NCBI RefSeq assembly: GCF_018966525.1
Contig: NZ_CP076607.1
Location: forward strand, 868,001 to 932,000
DNA: 64,000 nt
From: Paenibacillus sophorae
GTDB lineage: Bacteria; Bacillota; Bacilli; Paenibacillales; Paenibacillaceae
Reading direction: 5' to 3'
The notes under the pieces were generated by a model. It made no database searches. It had not been told where the DNA came from and was given only the letters and a program-made list of their open reading frames with translations. The position numbers and the translations under genes are program-made. Positions 9,055 to 16,765 of this stretch are shown in pieces. Within the stretch, counting starts at the first letter, position 1, and every line of letters begins with the position of its first letter.

Positions 9055-9076
9055 TTAGGAAAAATATGAGAGTACC

Positions 9077-9271
9077 TTAATCGGTGATCTCTTTTACTTT
9101 ACTTCTTACTTCTCGATCATCCACCAAATCAATAATTTCGCGAATATCCCGGATGCCTAATGCTTGCGCAATTCTTTCAATATGACTGAAGCTAATACTT
9201 TCTCTTTTTCCATTAGCCAGTTCGCTTAATGCGGCATGTCGGACGTCGGAGAGTCTGGATAACTCCCGCAA
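9077..9271 (-). CDS. Small XRE/Cro-type helix-turn-helix regulator, start uncertain
   Basis: Short HTH protein: LSRLSDVRHAALSELANGKR, then SHIERIAQALGI. This is the Cro/C1 pattern found in small Bacillales regulators. The only usual start in frame is TTG at 9271, which trims the first helix. The frame stays open upstream to 9364 and encodes plausible HTH sequence (KISLRELSR) but offers no ATG, GTG or TTG there. Either translation starts at TTG or at an ATT/ATA codon, or the 5' end has been damaged. No partner gene is evident. Confidence 0.6.
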   Translation of the reverse strand: MRELSRLSDVRHAALSELANGKRESISFSHIERIAQALGIRDIREIIDLVDDREVRSKVKEITD

Positions 9272-9438
9272 GGAAATTTTATGTGCTTGGTTAACTTTTT
9301 GTTTTTTATCTTTAACTATACGTATAGGCGTACCACCTATTGCTTTTAAATATGATAGGCTTATTCATAATTATTTAGATAGCTCATCTTAAAGTAATCA
9401 TTCACAAGCAAAACTTTAAAAAGCAAAGGTGGAATCTG

Positions 9439-9723
9439 ATGAGAAGCTTACTGGAATCACTGTATTACGGCAGTCTAATTCCCGATGAGAGGGTTGTTTC
9501 CAATGACCCGAAATATCGCTCTTTAAGCAGGCAGATATCCGAATCCATGGAAGCTTGGAAAAAGAAGCTTTCCGAAGACGATTTTAAAGACCTTGAGGCT
9601 TTGGCTGATATGTACCACCAGGTTCAAGGAATGGACATGGCCGCTTCGTTTACGTGCGGGTTTAAGCTTGGAGCGGCGATGATGATTGAAGTCTTAACTG
9701 GGTCTAATGATCCGCCTCGGTGA
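9439..9723 (+). CDS. Small conserved protein, DUF6809-like
   Basis: 94 residues starting MRSLLESLYYGSLIPDE, with a long helix rich in charged residues (SEDDFKDLEALADMYHQV) and the ending FTCGFKLGAAMMIEVL. I recognise the pattern as that of small Bacillales proteins called DUF6809, often near mobile elements. The family name is from memory and not checked. Function unknown. AAAGGTGG at 9424-9431 precedes the ATG. Confidence 0.65.
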   Translation: MRSLLESLYYGSLIPDERVVSNDPKYRSLSRQISESMEAWKKKLSEDDFKDLEALADMYHQVQGMDMAASFTCGFKLGAAMMIEVLTGSNDPPR

Positions 9724-10295
9724 ATAAGAGGAATCAGAGGAAGGGAAGATGCTTTGATATAAGTACTAAATTATTCATCTGCTCCGATTAATCTCACAAA
9801 ATTGCCACTAAAGGCACCGGAGGAACGTGGCGTCTTTTTTGCGTGCGTAAATGTGTACGAGAAGGCTAAGCGAGAGGTACGTGTAAAATAGCTACTATTC
9901 CAATAAAGGCAGCAACATCCTTTCTCCTTGCCTCCCTAAAAATTCATTTCCTAAAAGGAATATCCTTCCAACTTATCGAAGTTTCTTTTATGATACCCCC
10001 TAATACCTTCTACAAGCCAGTTCAGAAGCTGAATAATTCTTAATATGCGTCAGCTATTGGAAGACAAAACGGCGCAGATTGACTCGTATGAATATAAAGA
10101 TTCAATTGTGCGGGTCACTTACCGGAAGTCCTCTCAAGGAGTATCCGTACACTAAGCAGCAGGTACAATCTGAGCCAGAAAGCGGCGCTGGACCATACGA
10201 TCTGTATAATCGAAGGCGAACGTAGCAGTAATGCATCACAAAAAGGTAGCAGTCGTCTCAGGCAATAATAAATGGATTCCAAGGAGTTGAATGAA
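9724..10295. other. AT-rich intergenic region with decayed sequence
   Basis: About 570 bases without an intact gene. It holds an imperfect terminator-like hairpin (GCCAC 9804-9808 with GTGGC 9827-9831, then TCTTTTTT) after the DUF6809-like gene, and a 36-codon fragment described separately. Otherwise I see nothing recognisable. Confidence 0.5.
10045..10155 (+). pseudogene. 36-codon coding remnant
   Basis: Open frame beginning MRQLLEDKTAQIDSYEYKDS and ending in VSVH. The composition looks protein-like, but there is no ribosome site and the length is too small for a domain. It may be a leftover of a gene lost from the accessory patch. Family not recognised. Confidence 0.25.
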
Positions 10296-10490
10296 ATGAG
10301 TCATGAGGATAAAAGTGAATTTTATGTAGATGAACAATTAAGACCTATGCAGCAGATAGAAGGAGGCGGGGGACCTAAGAAAGTCTATTTGCAAAATATG
10401 CCTAAGCCGGTAAGGTATTTTGGGTATTTCTTTGTTATTGGTGTGCCTATTTTGCTACTTGCATTGGTAATTATTAGTTTTTTCAAATAA
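10296..10490 (+). CDS. Small tail-anchored membrane protein of unknown function
   Basis: 64 residues if translation starts at the ATG at 10296, which has AAGGAG at 10281-10286; an upstream in-frame ATG at 10272 has no such site. The acidic N-terminus and a Gly-rich turn (IEGGGGPKK) lead to one C-terminal membrane helix (YFGYFFVIGVPILLLALVII), so the N-terminus is probably cytoplasmic. No known domain. Confidence 0.6.
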   Translation: MSHEDKSEFYVDEQLRPMQQIEGGGGPKKVYLQNMPKPVRYFGYFFVIGVPILLLALVIISFFK

Positions 10491-10511
10491 ATTGTATAAA
10501 AAAGTGAGATC

Positions 10512-10557
10512 AACAAGCGGGCTTTGCCGGTTTTCTGCCGGTATGAATCCGCTTGTT
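10512..10557. repeat. Inverted repeat after the small membrane protein
   Basis: AACAAGCGG (10512-10520) and CCGCTTGTT (10549-10557) are exact complements, with a smaller internal GCCGG-type repeat. There is no clean T-run, so it may be a weak terminator. Confidence 0.4.
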
Positions 10558-10595
10558 TGCGTTTGAATGAGCTGCTAAAATGTGTGAATGAATTA

Positions 10596-10609
10596 AGAAC
10601 AAATGTTCC
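10596..10609. promoter_or_regulatory. LexA/DinR (SOS) box-like palindrome
   Basis: The 14 bases AGAACAAATGTTCC match the Bacillus DinR/LexA consensus CGAACRNRYGTTYC at 13 of 14 positions. The site ends 6 bases before the -35 element of the promoter in front of the intracellular protease. This suggests DNA-damage control of that operon. Confidence 0.55.
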
Positions 10610-10615
10610 TATTTA

Positions 10616-10645
10616 TTGAATGGAAGGGATTGTAAATGTTATAAT
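10616..10645 (+). promoter_or_regulatory. Sigma-A-like promoter of the protease/nuclease operon
   Basis: TTGAAT (10616-10621) and TATAAT (10640-10645) are 18 bases apart, about 90 bases upstream of the protease start. Confidence 0.55.
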
Positions 10646-10732
10646 AAATTGCTCCAAAAAATTCTAAAATTAAAATATTAAGGGCGAATTGGCGAACGTA
10701 TTTCATTTTTACTCTTGAGGAGGAGGAGAGGA

Positions 10733-11698
10733 ATGGAACAGCGGAAAATCAAGCTTTTTCCTTATCGGGTCGAAGCGCAGGTTGAGCAGGTGAGCGAAAT
10801 TCCGAAAGGCATCGAGATGATTCAGGCGCCGGCGGTGTGGAGTCAGACAAAGGGCAAAGGCATCACGGTAGCCATTCTGGATACGGGGTGCGAGGTCTCG
10901 CATCCGGATTTGAAGGGACGAGTTGCAGGCGGGCGGAATTTTACGGATGATGACAACGGCAACCCGGATGTATTCGTGGATTACAACGGGCACGGCACGC
11001 ATGTAGCTGGCACGATTGCGGCGGTAAGCAACAATACCGGTGTGGTCGGTGTGGCGCCGGAGGCGAATCTGCTGATCCTGAAGGTGCTGAACAAGGACGG
11101 CTCAGGCCAATATGAGTGGATTATTAACGGCATCAATTACGCTGTTGAGCAAAAAGCGGATATTATCTCCATGTCGCTCGGCGGACCGGAGGATGTGCCG
11201 GAGATGCATGAAGCGATCAAGCGGGCGGTGGCGGCGAATATCCTTGTTATCTGCGCGGCGGGCAACGAAGGCGACGGTAATTTCGCAACCGACGAATTCG
11301 GCTATCCCGGCTCCTATAACGAAGTCATTAGCGTGGGCGCCGTCGATTTGCAGCGGCACTCGACCAATTTTACCAATTCGAACAATGAAGTGGACCTTGT
11401 CGCGCCGGGCGCAGGAATTCTGTCAACGTACCTGAATAAAAGCTACGCGACGCTCAGCGGCACCTCCATGGCAACGCCGCACGTATCGGGTGCGATGGCG
11501 CTGGTCAAGCTGATCGCGAACGAAAGCTTCGGACGCGACTTGACAGAGCAGGAGCTGTACGCGCAGCTGATCAAGCGGACCATCCCACTCGGCAACTCGC
11601 CGCGGCTGGAGGGCAACGGACTGCTGTACTTAACGGCTCAGGAGGAACTGGCCAAAGTCTTTACGCCTGCTGTCGTGGCTAAGGTGCTAAGTCAATGA
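10733..11698 (+). CDS. isp: Intracellular subtilisin-type serine protease (ISP)
   Basis: Cytoplasmic S8 protease of 321 residues. The start is ATG at 10733, placed after GAGGAGGAGAGG. There is no signal peptide. The short N-terminal extension has LFPY (residues 8-11), the counterpart of the LIPY/F inhibitory propeptide motif of Bacillus ISP. The catalytic triad is intact: Asp50 in ILDTGC, His87 in GHGTH, Ser245 in GTSMATPH. The sequence closely resembles B. subtilis IspA. These enzymes are made as dimeric zymogens and degrade cell proteins in stationary phase. Its stop overlaps the start of a nuclease gene. The upstream SOS-like box is unusual for this family. Confidence 0.93.
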   Translation: MEQRKIKLFPYRVEAQVEQVSEIPKGIEMIQAPAVWSQTKGKGITVAILDTGCEVSHPDLKGRVAGGRNFTDDDNGNPDVFVDYNGHGTHVAGTIAAVSNNTGVVGVAPEANLLILKVLNKDGSGQYEWIINGINYAVEQKADIISMSLGGPEDVPEMHEAIKRAVAANILVICAAGNEGDGNFATDEFGYPGSYNEVISVGAVDLQRHSTNFTNSNNEVDLVAPGAGILSTYLNKSYATLSGTSMATPHVSGAMALVKLIANESFGRDLTEQELYAQLIKRTIPLGNSPRLEGNGLLYLTAQEELAKVFTPAVVAKVLSQ

Positions 11699-12600
11699 CG
11701 CGAATGATGCAGATGCTGGCGCTTGAGCTGGAAGCGGCGAGGGAAATGCACCTGACGATGACCAGCGAACGTCCTTACTACGACGAAATGCGGGATAACG
11801 AGTTGAAGAATAGTTATTACAGCGGTGGCTTTACGAATAAAAGTGAACTCCAGCAGCTGCTGGAGCGGACTCATGACCACCGGCTGCCCTACAAGCCCTA
11901 CCGCTATGTCTATCCGTGGGTCGATCTGCAGGAGGATGGACAGCTGAAAAGCCTGTATTCCGGCCGCGGCATGTCCCCGCTTGAAGCGATTGAAGCGGAT
12001 ATCCGGCTGCTTGAAGCGGCGGGCCGTCCGGGCAAGGGTGCGGACGGCAAGCCGTCGGCACCCGGCGATGTGCCGGAAGAGCAGCCCAAGACGCAGCAGG
12101 ATGGTTCCGAAACGGAAGCGGAGGATTATGTGAGCCTGGCGGGAGAGATCATGCTGAACTGCGAGCATGTCGTACCGCAGTCCTGGTTTGGGAAGCAAGA
12201 GCCGATGCGGGGGGACCTACATCATCTGTTTGCCTGCGAGCCGGGCTGCAACAGTCGGCGCGGAAATAATCCGTATTATGATTTTTTGGATTATTCGCCG
12301 GAAGTGAGCGCACAGGATGTAATTGCAGGCTGCGGCAAGCAGGAGGACGGCCGATTTGAGCCTGAGTACGGCAAAGGCATTGTCGCCCGCGCAACCCTTT
12401 ATTTCCTGCTGCGCTATCCCGGCGTTATCGGCAGCAGTCATGTGGATGTAACGATGCTGCTGGAATGGCACCGGTCTGTTCCGGTTACGCTCTACGAACA
12501 GCACCGGAATTTGGCTGTTTTCGAGCTGCAGGGCAACCGCAACCCGTTTATCGATATCCCGGAAATAGCGGAGCAGTGGGCGGGAAGCAGCGGTGACTAG
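11695..12600 (+). CDS. Endonuclease I-type HNH nuclease
   Basis: 301 residues, with a start that overlaps the protease stop as ATGA, implying translational coupling. The endonuclease I (EndA/NucM) core is clear: CEHVVPQSWF (residues 156-165), DLHHLF (174-179) and CNSRRGNNPYYDF (185-197), giving the beta-beta-alpha metal site. Characterised members are secreted or periplasmic non-specific nucleases. Here there is no signal peptide, so the protein is predicted to be cytoplasmic, where an active non-specific nuclease would be toxic unless controlled. A charged, Gly-rich insert (about 108-145) precedes the core. Activation by the coupled protease is possible but speculative. Confidence 0.82.
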   Translation: MTRMMQMLALELEAAREMHLTMTSERPYYDEMRDNELKNSYYSGGFTNKSELQQLLERTHDHRLPYKPYRYVYPWVDLQEDGQLKSLYSGRGMSPLEAIEADIRLLEAAGRPGKGADGKPSAPGDVPEEQPKTQQDGSETEAEDYVSLAGEIMLNCEHVVPQSWFGKQEPMRGDLHHLFACEPGCNSRRGNNPYYDFLDYSPEVSAQDVIAGCGKQEDGRFEPEYGKGIVARATLYFLLRYPGVIGSSHVDVTMLLEWHRSVPVTLYEQHRNLAVFELQGNRNPFIDIPEIAEQWAGSSGD

Positions 12601-12686
12601 GTTTGTGAAGATGTAATCTTCAGATAACAACGTGTTTACATTTTAGGTTATATGACTCGGTTCGGTAAAAAAAAAATATAGAGAAA

Positions 12687-12720
12687 TAGCCGATGAAATT
12701 AATCATCGGCTAAAATTTTT
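12687..12720. terminator. Bidirectional terminator
   Basis: TAGCCGATGA (12687-12696) pairs with TCATCGGCTA (12703-12712). A T-run follows on the plus side and a long A-run (12667-12676) precedes it, so it can stop both the nuclease operon and the convergent TetR gene. Confidence 0.75.
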
Positions 12721-12741
12721 CTAATCGCTTATTCCCCCTGA

Positions 12742-13302
12742 TCACACCAGATGCTCAATTAGCAATTGAGCGGTCTCGCGGGCATGCTGTGCCGGATGAA
12801 GATCGGTCTGCAGCATGGCAATCGTAATGGCTCCTTCCACGAGCAAATATAATCCGTTCGTTAAGGCTTCGGGCTTCGCAGCTCCAGCCTGCTTCACTAG
12901 CGATGCGATGAAAACCCGTAAGTAGGTCTTATATTGTTGCGCCGCCTCATAGTAGGGGTGGGAGTGCTCTGCATACTCCGAGGCCGTCTTGATAAAAGCG
13001 CACCCGTTGAAGTTCGGTTCCACAAACCATTCGCCCAGCACATCAAATACGGCGAGCAGTTTTTCTACGGGAGTTGATCCCCTCTTATTCACGTTACGCT
13101 CGAACCATTCCCGCCATTGTTCATCCTGTCTCATAAGATAGGCTAAGACCAGTTCTTCCTTGGATGGAAAATGGTTATACAGCGTCATCTTCGCTACTTG
13201 CGACTCGGCGACGACTTGGTCTACGCCGGTTGCGCGGATTCCTTGTTTATTGAAAAGGTCGGAGGCAACTTGGAGAATATGTTCTTTTTTGCTTTTTCTC
13301 AT
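12742..13302 (-). CDS. TetR/AcrR family repressor
   Basis: 187 residues from the ATG at 13302, which has GGAGGG 9 bases upstream on the minus strand; the open frame runs 12 codons further without support. The N-terminal HTH reads IRATGVDQVVAESQVAKM, then TLYNHFPSKEELVLAYL. The C-terminal ligand domain looks like the AcrR/YxaF group. It is divergent from the hydrolase-SDR-tautomerase genes, and three related palindromes lie between them. It probably represses itself and that operon until an electrophile or other small ligand binds. Confidence 0.9.
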   Translation of the reverse strand: MRKSKKEHILQVASDLFNKQGIRATGVDQVVAESQVAKMTLYNHFPSKEELVLAYLMRQDEQWREWFERNVNKRGSTPVEKLLAVFDVLGEWFVEPNFNGCAFIKTASEYAEHSHPYYEAAQQYKTYLRVFIASLVKQAGAAKPEALTNGLYLLVEGAITIAMLQTDLHPAQHARETAQLLIEHLV

Positions 13303-13340
13303 GCTGGTGTGCCCTCCATTCTTGTGGATTTGATACAAAT

Positions 13341-13356
13341 TATACAGGTCAGTCTA
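13341..13356. promoter_or_regulatory. TetR operator-like site A
   Basis: TATACAGGTCAGTCTA; its reverse complement TAGACTGACCTGTATA aligns with site B at nearly every position. It lies about 40 bases upstream of the TetR start. Confidence 0.5.
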
Positions 13357-13472
13357 ATTATAGAACGTTTTATACCGATTCGTAAACCTGTTGAGTGATG
13401 CACCAGCGGAAATCTAACCGGGAAGGGGCATCCCTATGGCTAAATAAAAAATGTTAAAAAAGAGCTTGTAAA

Positions 13473-13492
13473 TAGACAGACCTGTATGTGTA
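13473..13492. promoter_or_regulatory. TetR operator-like site B
   Basis: TAGACAGACCTGTATGTGTA shares the core ACAGAC-(C/T)TGTATGT with site C and the reverse complement of site A. Confidence 0.5.
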
Positions 13493-13539
13493 ATTACAGT
13501 TGTCGATGCGGATCGTCAGAGACGTTGCCGCACTTTAAA

Positions 13540-13559
13540 TATACAGACTTGTATGTATA
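13540..13559. promoter_or_regulatory. TetR operator-like site C
   Basis: TATACAGACTTGTATGTATA is a near-perfect palindrome (8 of 9 positions per half) ending 23 bases before the hydrolase start, a position where a bound repressor would block transcription. Confidence 0.55.
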
Positions 13560-13582
13560 AATTCAATGATGAGGTGAGATTA

Positions 13583-14449
13583 ATGAGTGTTAAACACAGG
13601 TATGCAGCGGTTGATGGCATCAATATTTTTTATCGTGAGGCTGGAAATGAGGAGCATCCGACGATTCTTCTGCTACACGGCTTTCCTTCATCGTCCCACA
13701 TGTACCGTAACTTGATTGTGCAGCTGGCGGATCAATACCACATCGTCGCCCCCGACTATCCCGGCTTTGGCAACAGCGATCAGCCGTCCATGTCCGAGTT
13801 TGAATACACCTTTGATAATCTTGCGAAATTGATAAATTCCTTTGTAGAACAGCTCGGATTGGAAAAATACAGCATCTACGTTCACGACTACGGCGCGCCT
13901 GTCGGCTTTCGGCTCGCGGTGATGCATCCGGAGCGAATCGAGGCCATCATCTCGCAAAACGGCAACGCCTATGAAGAAGGGCTCTTGTCCGCATGGGACC
14001 CAATCCGGGCTTACTGGCAGGCTCCCGCGGATGAGACGAATCGAAACAACATCCTCGGCTTGCTGACGCCTGAAATCACGAAGTATCAATATGTGAACGG
14101 CACCCAGAACCCTGAGGTGATCAGCCCGGATACCTGGAATGTGGATCAATTCGTGCTGGATCGCCCCGGCAACAGCGACATCCAGCTGGCGCTCTTTTAT
14201 GATTACCAGAACAATTTGAAGCAGTATCCGAGCTGGCATGAATTTTTCCGTACCTATCAACCGCCGGCGCTGGTGGCGTGGGGGAAAAATGATATTTTCT
14301 TCGGTCCGGACGGCGCGCTCGCTTACCAAAACGACTTGGACGATGTTGAAGTTCATCTGCTCAATACCGGGCATTTTCCGCTCGAAGAGGATTTGGATGA
14401 CAGCGTCAGCTTGATCAAAAACTTTTTGGCAAACCGATTTAATAAATAA
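13583..14449 (+). CDS. Alpha/beta hydrolase, haloalkane dehalogenase/epoxide hydrolase-like
   Basis: 288 residues from the ATG at 13583 (GAGGTGAG upstream). The oxyanion motif is LLHGFPSSS (residues 31-37). The nucleophile elbow reads VHDYGAPVGFR, so the nucleophile is Asp102, not Ser. This marks the dehalogenase/epoxide hydrolase/fluoroacetate dehalogenase branch. The catalytic His is in NTGHFPLEED near the C-terminus. It is first in a TetR-controlled operon with an SDR and a tautomerase, which suggests detoxification of reactive small molecules. Substrate unknown. Confidence 0.85.
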   Translation: MSVKHRYAAVDGINIFYREAGNEEHPTILLLHGFPSSSHMYRNLIVQLADQYHIVAPDYPGFGNSDQPSMSEFEYTFDNLAKLINSFVEQLGLEKYSIYVHDYGAPVGFRLAVMHPERIEAIISQNGNAYEEGLLSAWDPIRAYWQAPADETNRNNILGLLTPEITKYQYVNGTQNPEVISPDTWNVDQFVLDRPGNSDIQLALFYDYQNNLKQYPSWHEFFRTYQPPALVAWGKNDIFFGPDGALAYQNDLDDVEVHLLNTGHFPLEEDLDDSVSLIKNFLANRFNK

Positions 14450-14467
14450 TCCAAAGGGGACTAACCA

Positions 14468-15213
14468 ATGAATGTTCAAGAAAAGGTTGCAGGAAAAGTA
14501 GTCGTGATTACGGGCGGCAGCAGCGGGATCGGGAAAGCAACGGCGATTGAATTGGTAAAACAGGGAGCGAACGTCGTCATCAATGGCCGACGCGAAGAGG
14601 CGCTGGCTGAGGCTGCGAGGGAAATCGACCCTACCGGAGAACATGTGCACAGCGTAGCCGGCGATATTGCGGACCCTGAAACGGCTGGACGCGTTATCGC
14701 CGAAGGGTTGGCCCGCTTTGGACGTATCGACACGCTGATCAACAATGCCGGGGTCTTTTTGGCGAAACCGTTCACTGATTATTCCGAAGCGGACTTTGCC
14801 TCGGTGATGTCGATCAATGTCGCGGGCTTCTTTCATGTCACTCAGAGTGCGGTAACCGAGATGCTTAAGCAGGGCTCGGGCCACATCGTTAACATTACAA
14901 CAAGCCTGGTTGACCAACCGATTGCTGGTGTGCCAGCCGTGCTCGCCTCCTTGACGGTCTGAACTCCGCGACAAAAGAGCTGGCGATCGAGTATGCGGCT
15001 AATGGCATTCGTGTAAATGCGGTCTCGCCGGGGGTCATCAAAACGCCGATGCATCCGGTGGAAACTCATGATTTTCTGAATAAGCTGCATCCTGTGGGCC
15101 GCATGGGCGAGGTTCAAGAGATCGTTGAAGCGATCCTGTATCTGGAATCGGCCAGCTTCGTGACCGGAGAGATTCTTCACGTCGATGGCGGCCAAAACGC
15201 CGGCCACTGGTGA
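14468..15213 (+). pseudogene. SDR family oxidoreductase, frameshifted
   Basis: Short-chain dehydrogenase split into two frames. Frame one (14468-14962) has the Rossmann motif GGSSGIG, NNAG and the active-site strand up to VPAVLASLT, then hits TGA. The other frame resumes at about 14956 with GLNSATKELAIEYAANGIRVNAVSPG and ends normally at 15213 with TGEILHVDGGQ. The join lacks the segment that should carry the catalytic Lys (expected TKGG), consistent with a small deletion of about 7 bases, or its equivalent modulo 3. The protein as encoded would be truncated and inactive. AAAGGGG upstream and in-frame remnants show it was recently intact. Confidence 0.85.
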
Positions 15214-15231
15214 GACTGGAGGAGAATAACC

Positions 15232-15468
15232 ATGCCTATCGTGACCATTCAGGTGACCCGTGAGGGCACCGCGCCGGACCGGCAGTCGGTTACAGCCGAA
15301 GAAAAGGCCGCGCTCATCAAGGGCGCCAGCGAGCTTTTGCTTAATGTGCTGAACAAGCCGCTTGACTCCACTTACGTCATTATCGAAGAGGTCGAGCCGG
15401 AGAATTGGGGATGGGGCGGGCTGCCCGCCCTGGAATACCGGCGGCAGCGCGCCGCCAAGACAACTTAA
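15232..15468 (+). CDS. 4-oxalocrotonate tautomerase family protein
   Basis: 78-residue tautomerase with the defining N-terminal Pro after Met removal (MPIVTIQVTREG), which acts as catalytic base. GGAGGAG lies 8 bases upstream. It is slightly longer than the 62-residue classical enzymes and resembles the YusQ/YwhB-like group with a C-terminal ENWGWGGLPALEYR. It follows the broken SDR by 18 bases and is probably in the same TetR-controlled operon. Confidence 0.88.
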   Translation: MPIVTIQVTREGTAPDRQSVTAEEKAALIKGASELLLNVLNKPLDSTYVIIEEVEPENWGWGGLPALEYRRQRAAKTT

Positions 15469-15542
15469 CTTTAGCCAATCCTATTTAACGGGCTGCAGCT
15501 CGCAGGCAGTTGGCGGGCTAGTCATCCCGATAATATAAATAA

Positions 15543-15573
15543 CAAACCCAGTGCCGCCATGGTACTGGGTTTG
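15543..15573. terminator. Hairpin between convergent tautomerase and AraC genes
   Basis: CAAACCCAGT (15543-15552) pairs with ACTGGGTTTG (15564-15573). T-richness follows mainly on the minus side, so it may serve the AraC gene more than the tautomerase. Confidence 0.45.
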
Positions 15574-15609
15574 CTGTATGCTCATATTCAGAGTGATGCA
15601 AGCCATCGC

Positions 15610-16539
15610 TCAAGGTCGCTCCTGATACAGCGAATCCTGGAGCTGTTTGACATCGCTTTTTGGAGGCAGTCCGAACATACGCGTGTACTCGCGGCTGAAC
15701 TGGGAAGGGCTTTCGTATCCAACTTTGAAGGCGGCGTGCGTTGCGTCCATGGATTCGGAGAAGAGCAAGCGGCGTGCTTCCTGCAATCGGAGCTGCTTCT
15801 GGTATTGGATCGGACTCATGGCTGTAACCTTTTTAAAATACTGATGAAGCGAAGAGGGGCTCATGTTGACCTCTTTGGCCAAATCTTCAATCCGCAGAGG
15901 TTGATCATAACCGGAATGGATAAGCTGGATGACTCTCGCCACGCATTGCGCATGGCTGCCCATAACGGCGAACTGTCTCACGAGATCCCCCTGTTCATCC
16001 TGCAGAATACGATACAGAATTTCATGGATGATCAGAGGCGCAAGCACAGGGATATCCTGCGGCGTTTCCAGCAGGCGAACCAATCTTATAATAGCGTCAA
16101 GCAGCAGCGGCTTGGTTTTGCTGACTGAAATTCCCCGTCCGGAGTGAATTTTCCCGCGCCATGCCGAGCTCGTTTCTTTCATTATATCGAGCACCTGATC
16201 GGTGCTTATGCCAAGCTGGATGCCTAGAAAAGGTGTATCCTCGGAAGCCTGGATAATCTGGCCGCACACCGGGAGATGCACGGAGGCGATCATATAGGAT
16301 GCCGGATCGTATTGAAAGGTTTCCTGCGCCAGAGCAACAAATTTCGATCCCTGCGCGATCACGCATAATGACGGCTCATGGACGGTATGCAGCGGCTCGG
16401 ATACGGTCGAGGTGCGGATCAGGCGCAGCGATGGAATGGCGGTTGGATGCGTTTCGTCTGTCTGCACCAGCCGATCTATGCATCTCGCCAGTTCCTGCTG
16501 CTTCTCTTTTACCTCGCTATCCATCTCCTGTACGTTCAT
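15610..16539 (-). CDS. AraC family transcriptional regulator
   Basis: About 309 residues with an AraC_N (YqhC-like) ligand region, including TVHEPSLCVIAQGSKFVALAQ, and a C-terminal AraC double HTH (IEDLAKEVNMSPSSLHQYFKK and FKVGYESPSQFSREYTRMFG). The ATG at 16539 has GAGG at suitable spacing. YqhC-type proteins activate aldehyde reductase genes in response to aldehydes. It is divergent from the Old Yellow Enzyme and aldo-keto reductase genes, the likely targets. Confidence 0.9.
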   Translation of the reverse strand: MNVQEMDSEVKEKQQELARCIDRLVQTDETHPTAIPSLRLIRTSTVSEPLHTVHEPSLCVIAQGSKFVALAQETFQYDPASYMIASVHLPVCGQIIQASEDTPFLGIQLGISTDQVLDIMKETSSAWRGKIHSGRGISVSKTKPLLLDAIIRLVRLLETPQDIPVLAPLIIHEILYRILQDEQGDLVRQFAVMGSHAQCVARVIQLIHSGYDQPLRIEDLAKEVNMSPSSLHQYFKKVTAMSPIQYQKQLRLQEARRLLFSESMDATHAAFKVGYESPSQFSREYTRMFGLPPKSDVKQLQDSLYQERP

Positions 16540-16765
16540 TCCCATCCTCTTTTCTATTTTCCCATTTGGGTATCGTTCGTATCAAGCTTATACAATTATA
16601 TTGAACTGTGTAGGAATAGGCAATAAACAACGAGTATAATGCTACGGAACAAAGGTTTTTATTTTTATAATAAAGGTGTTATTAGACGCTGGGTGTACGT
16701 TGCAGGATCTAAATCCTATAGCATCAGGCAAAATCTGAATCGGAAGGAGCAAAGACGTATAGACG

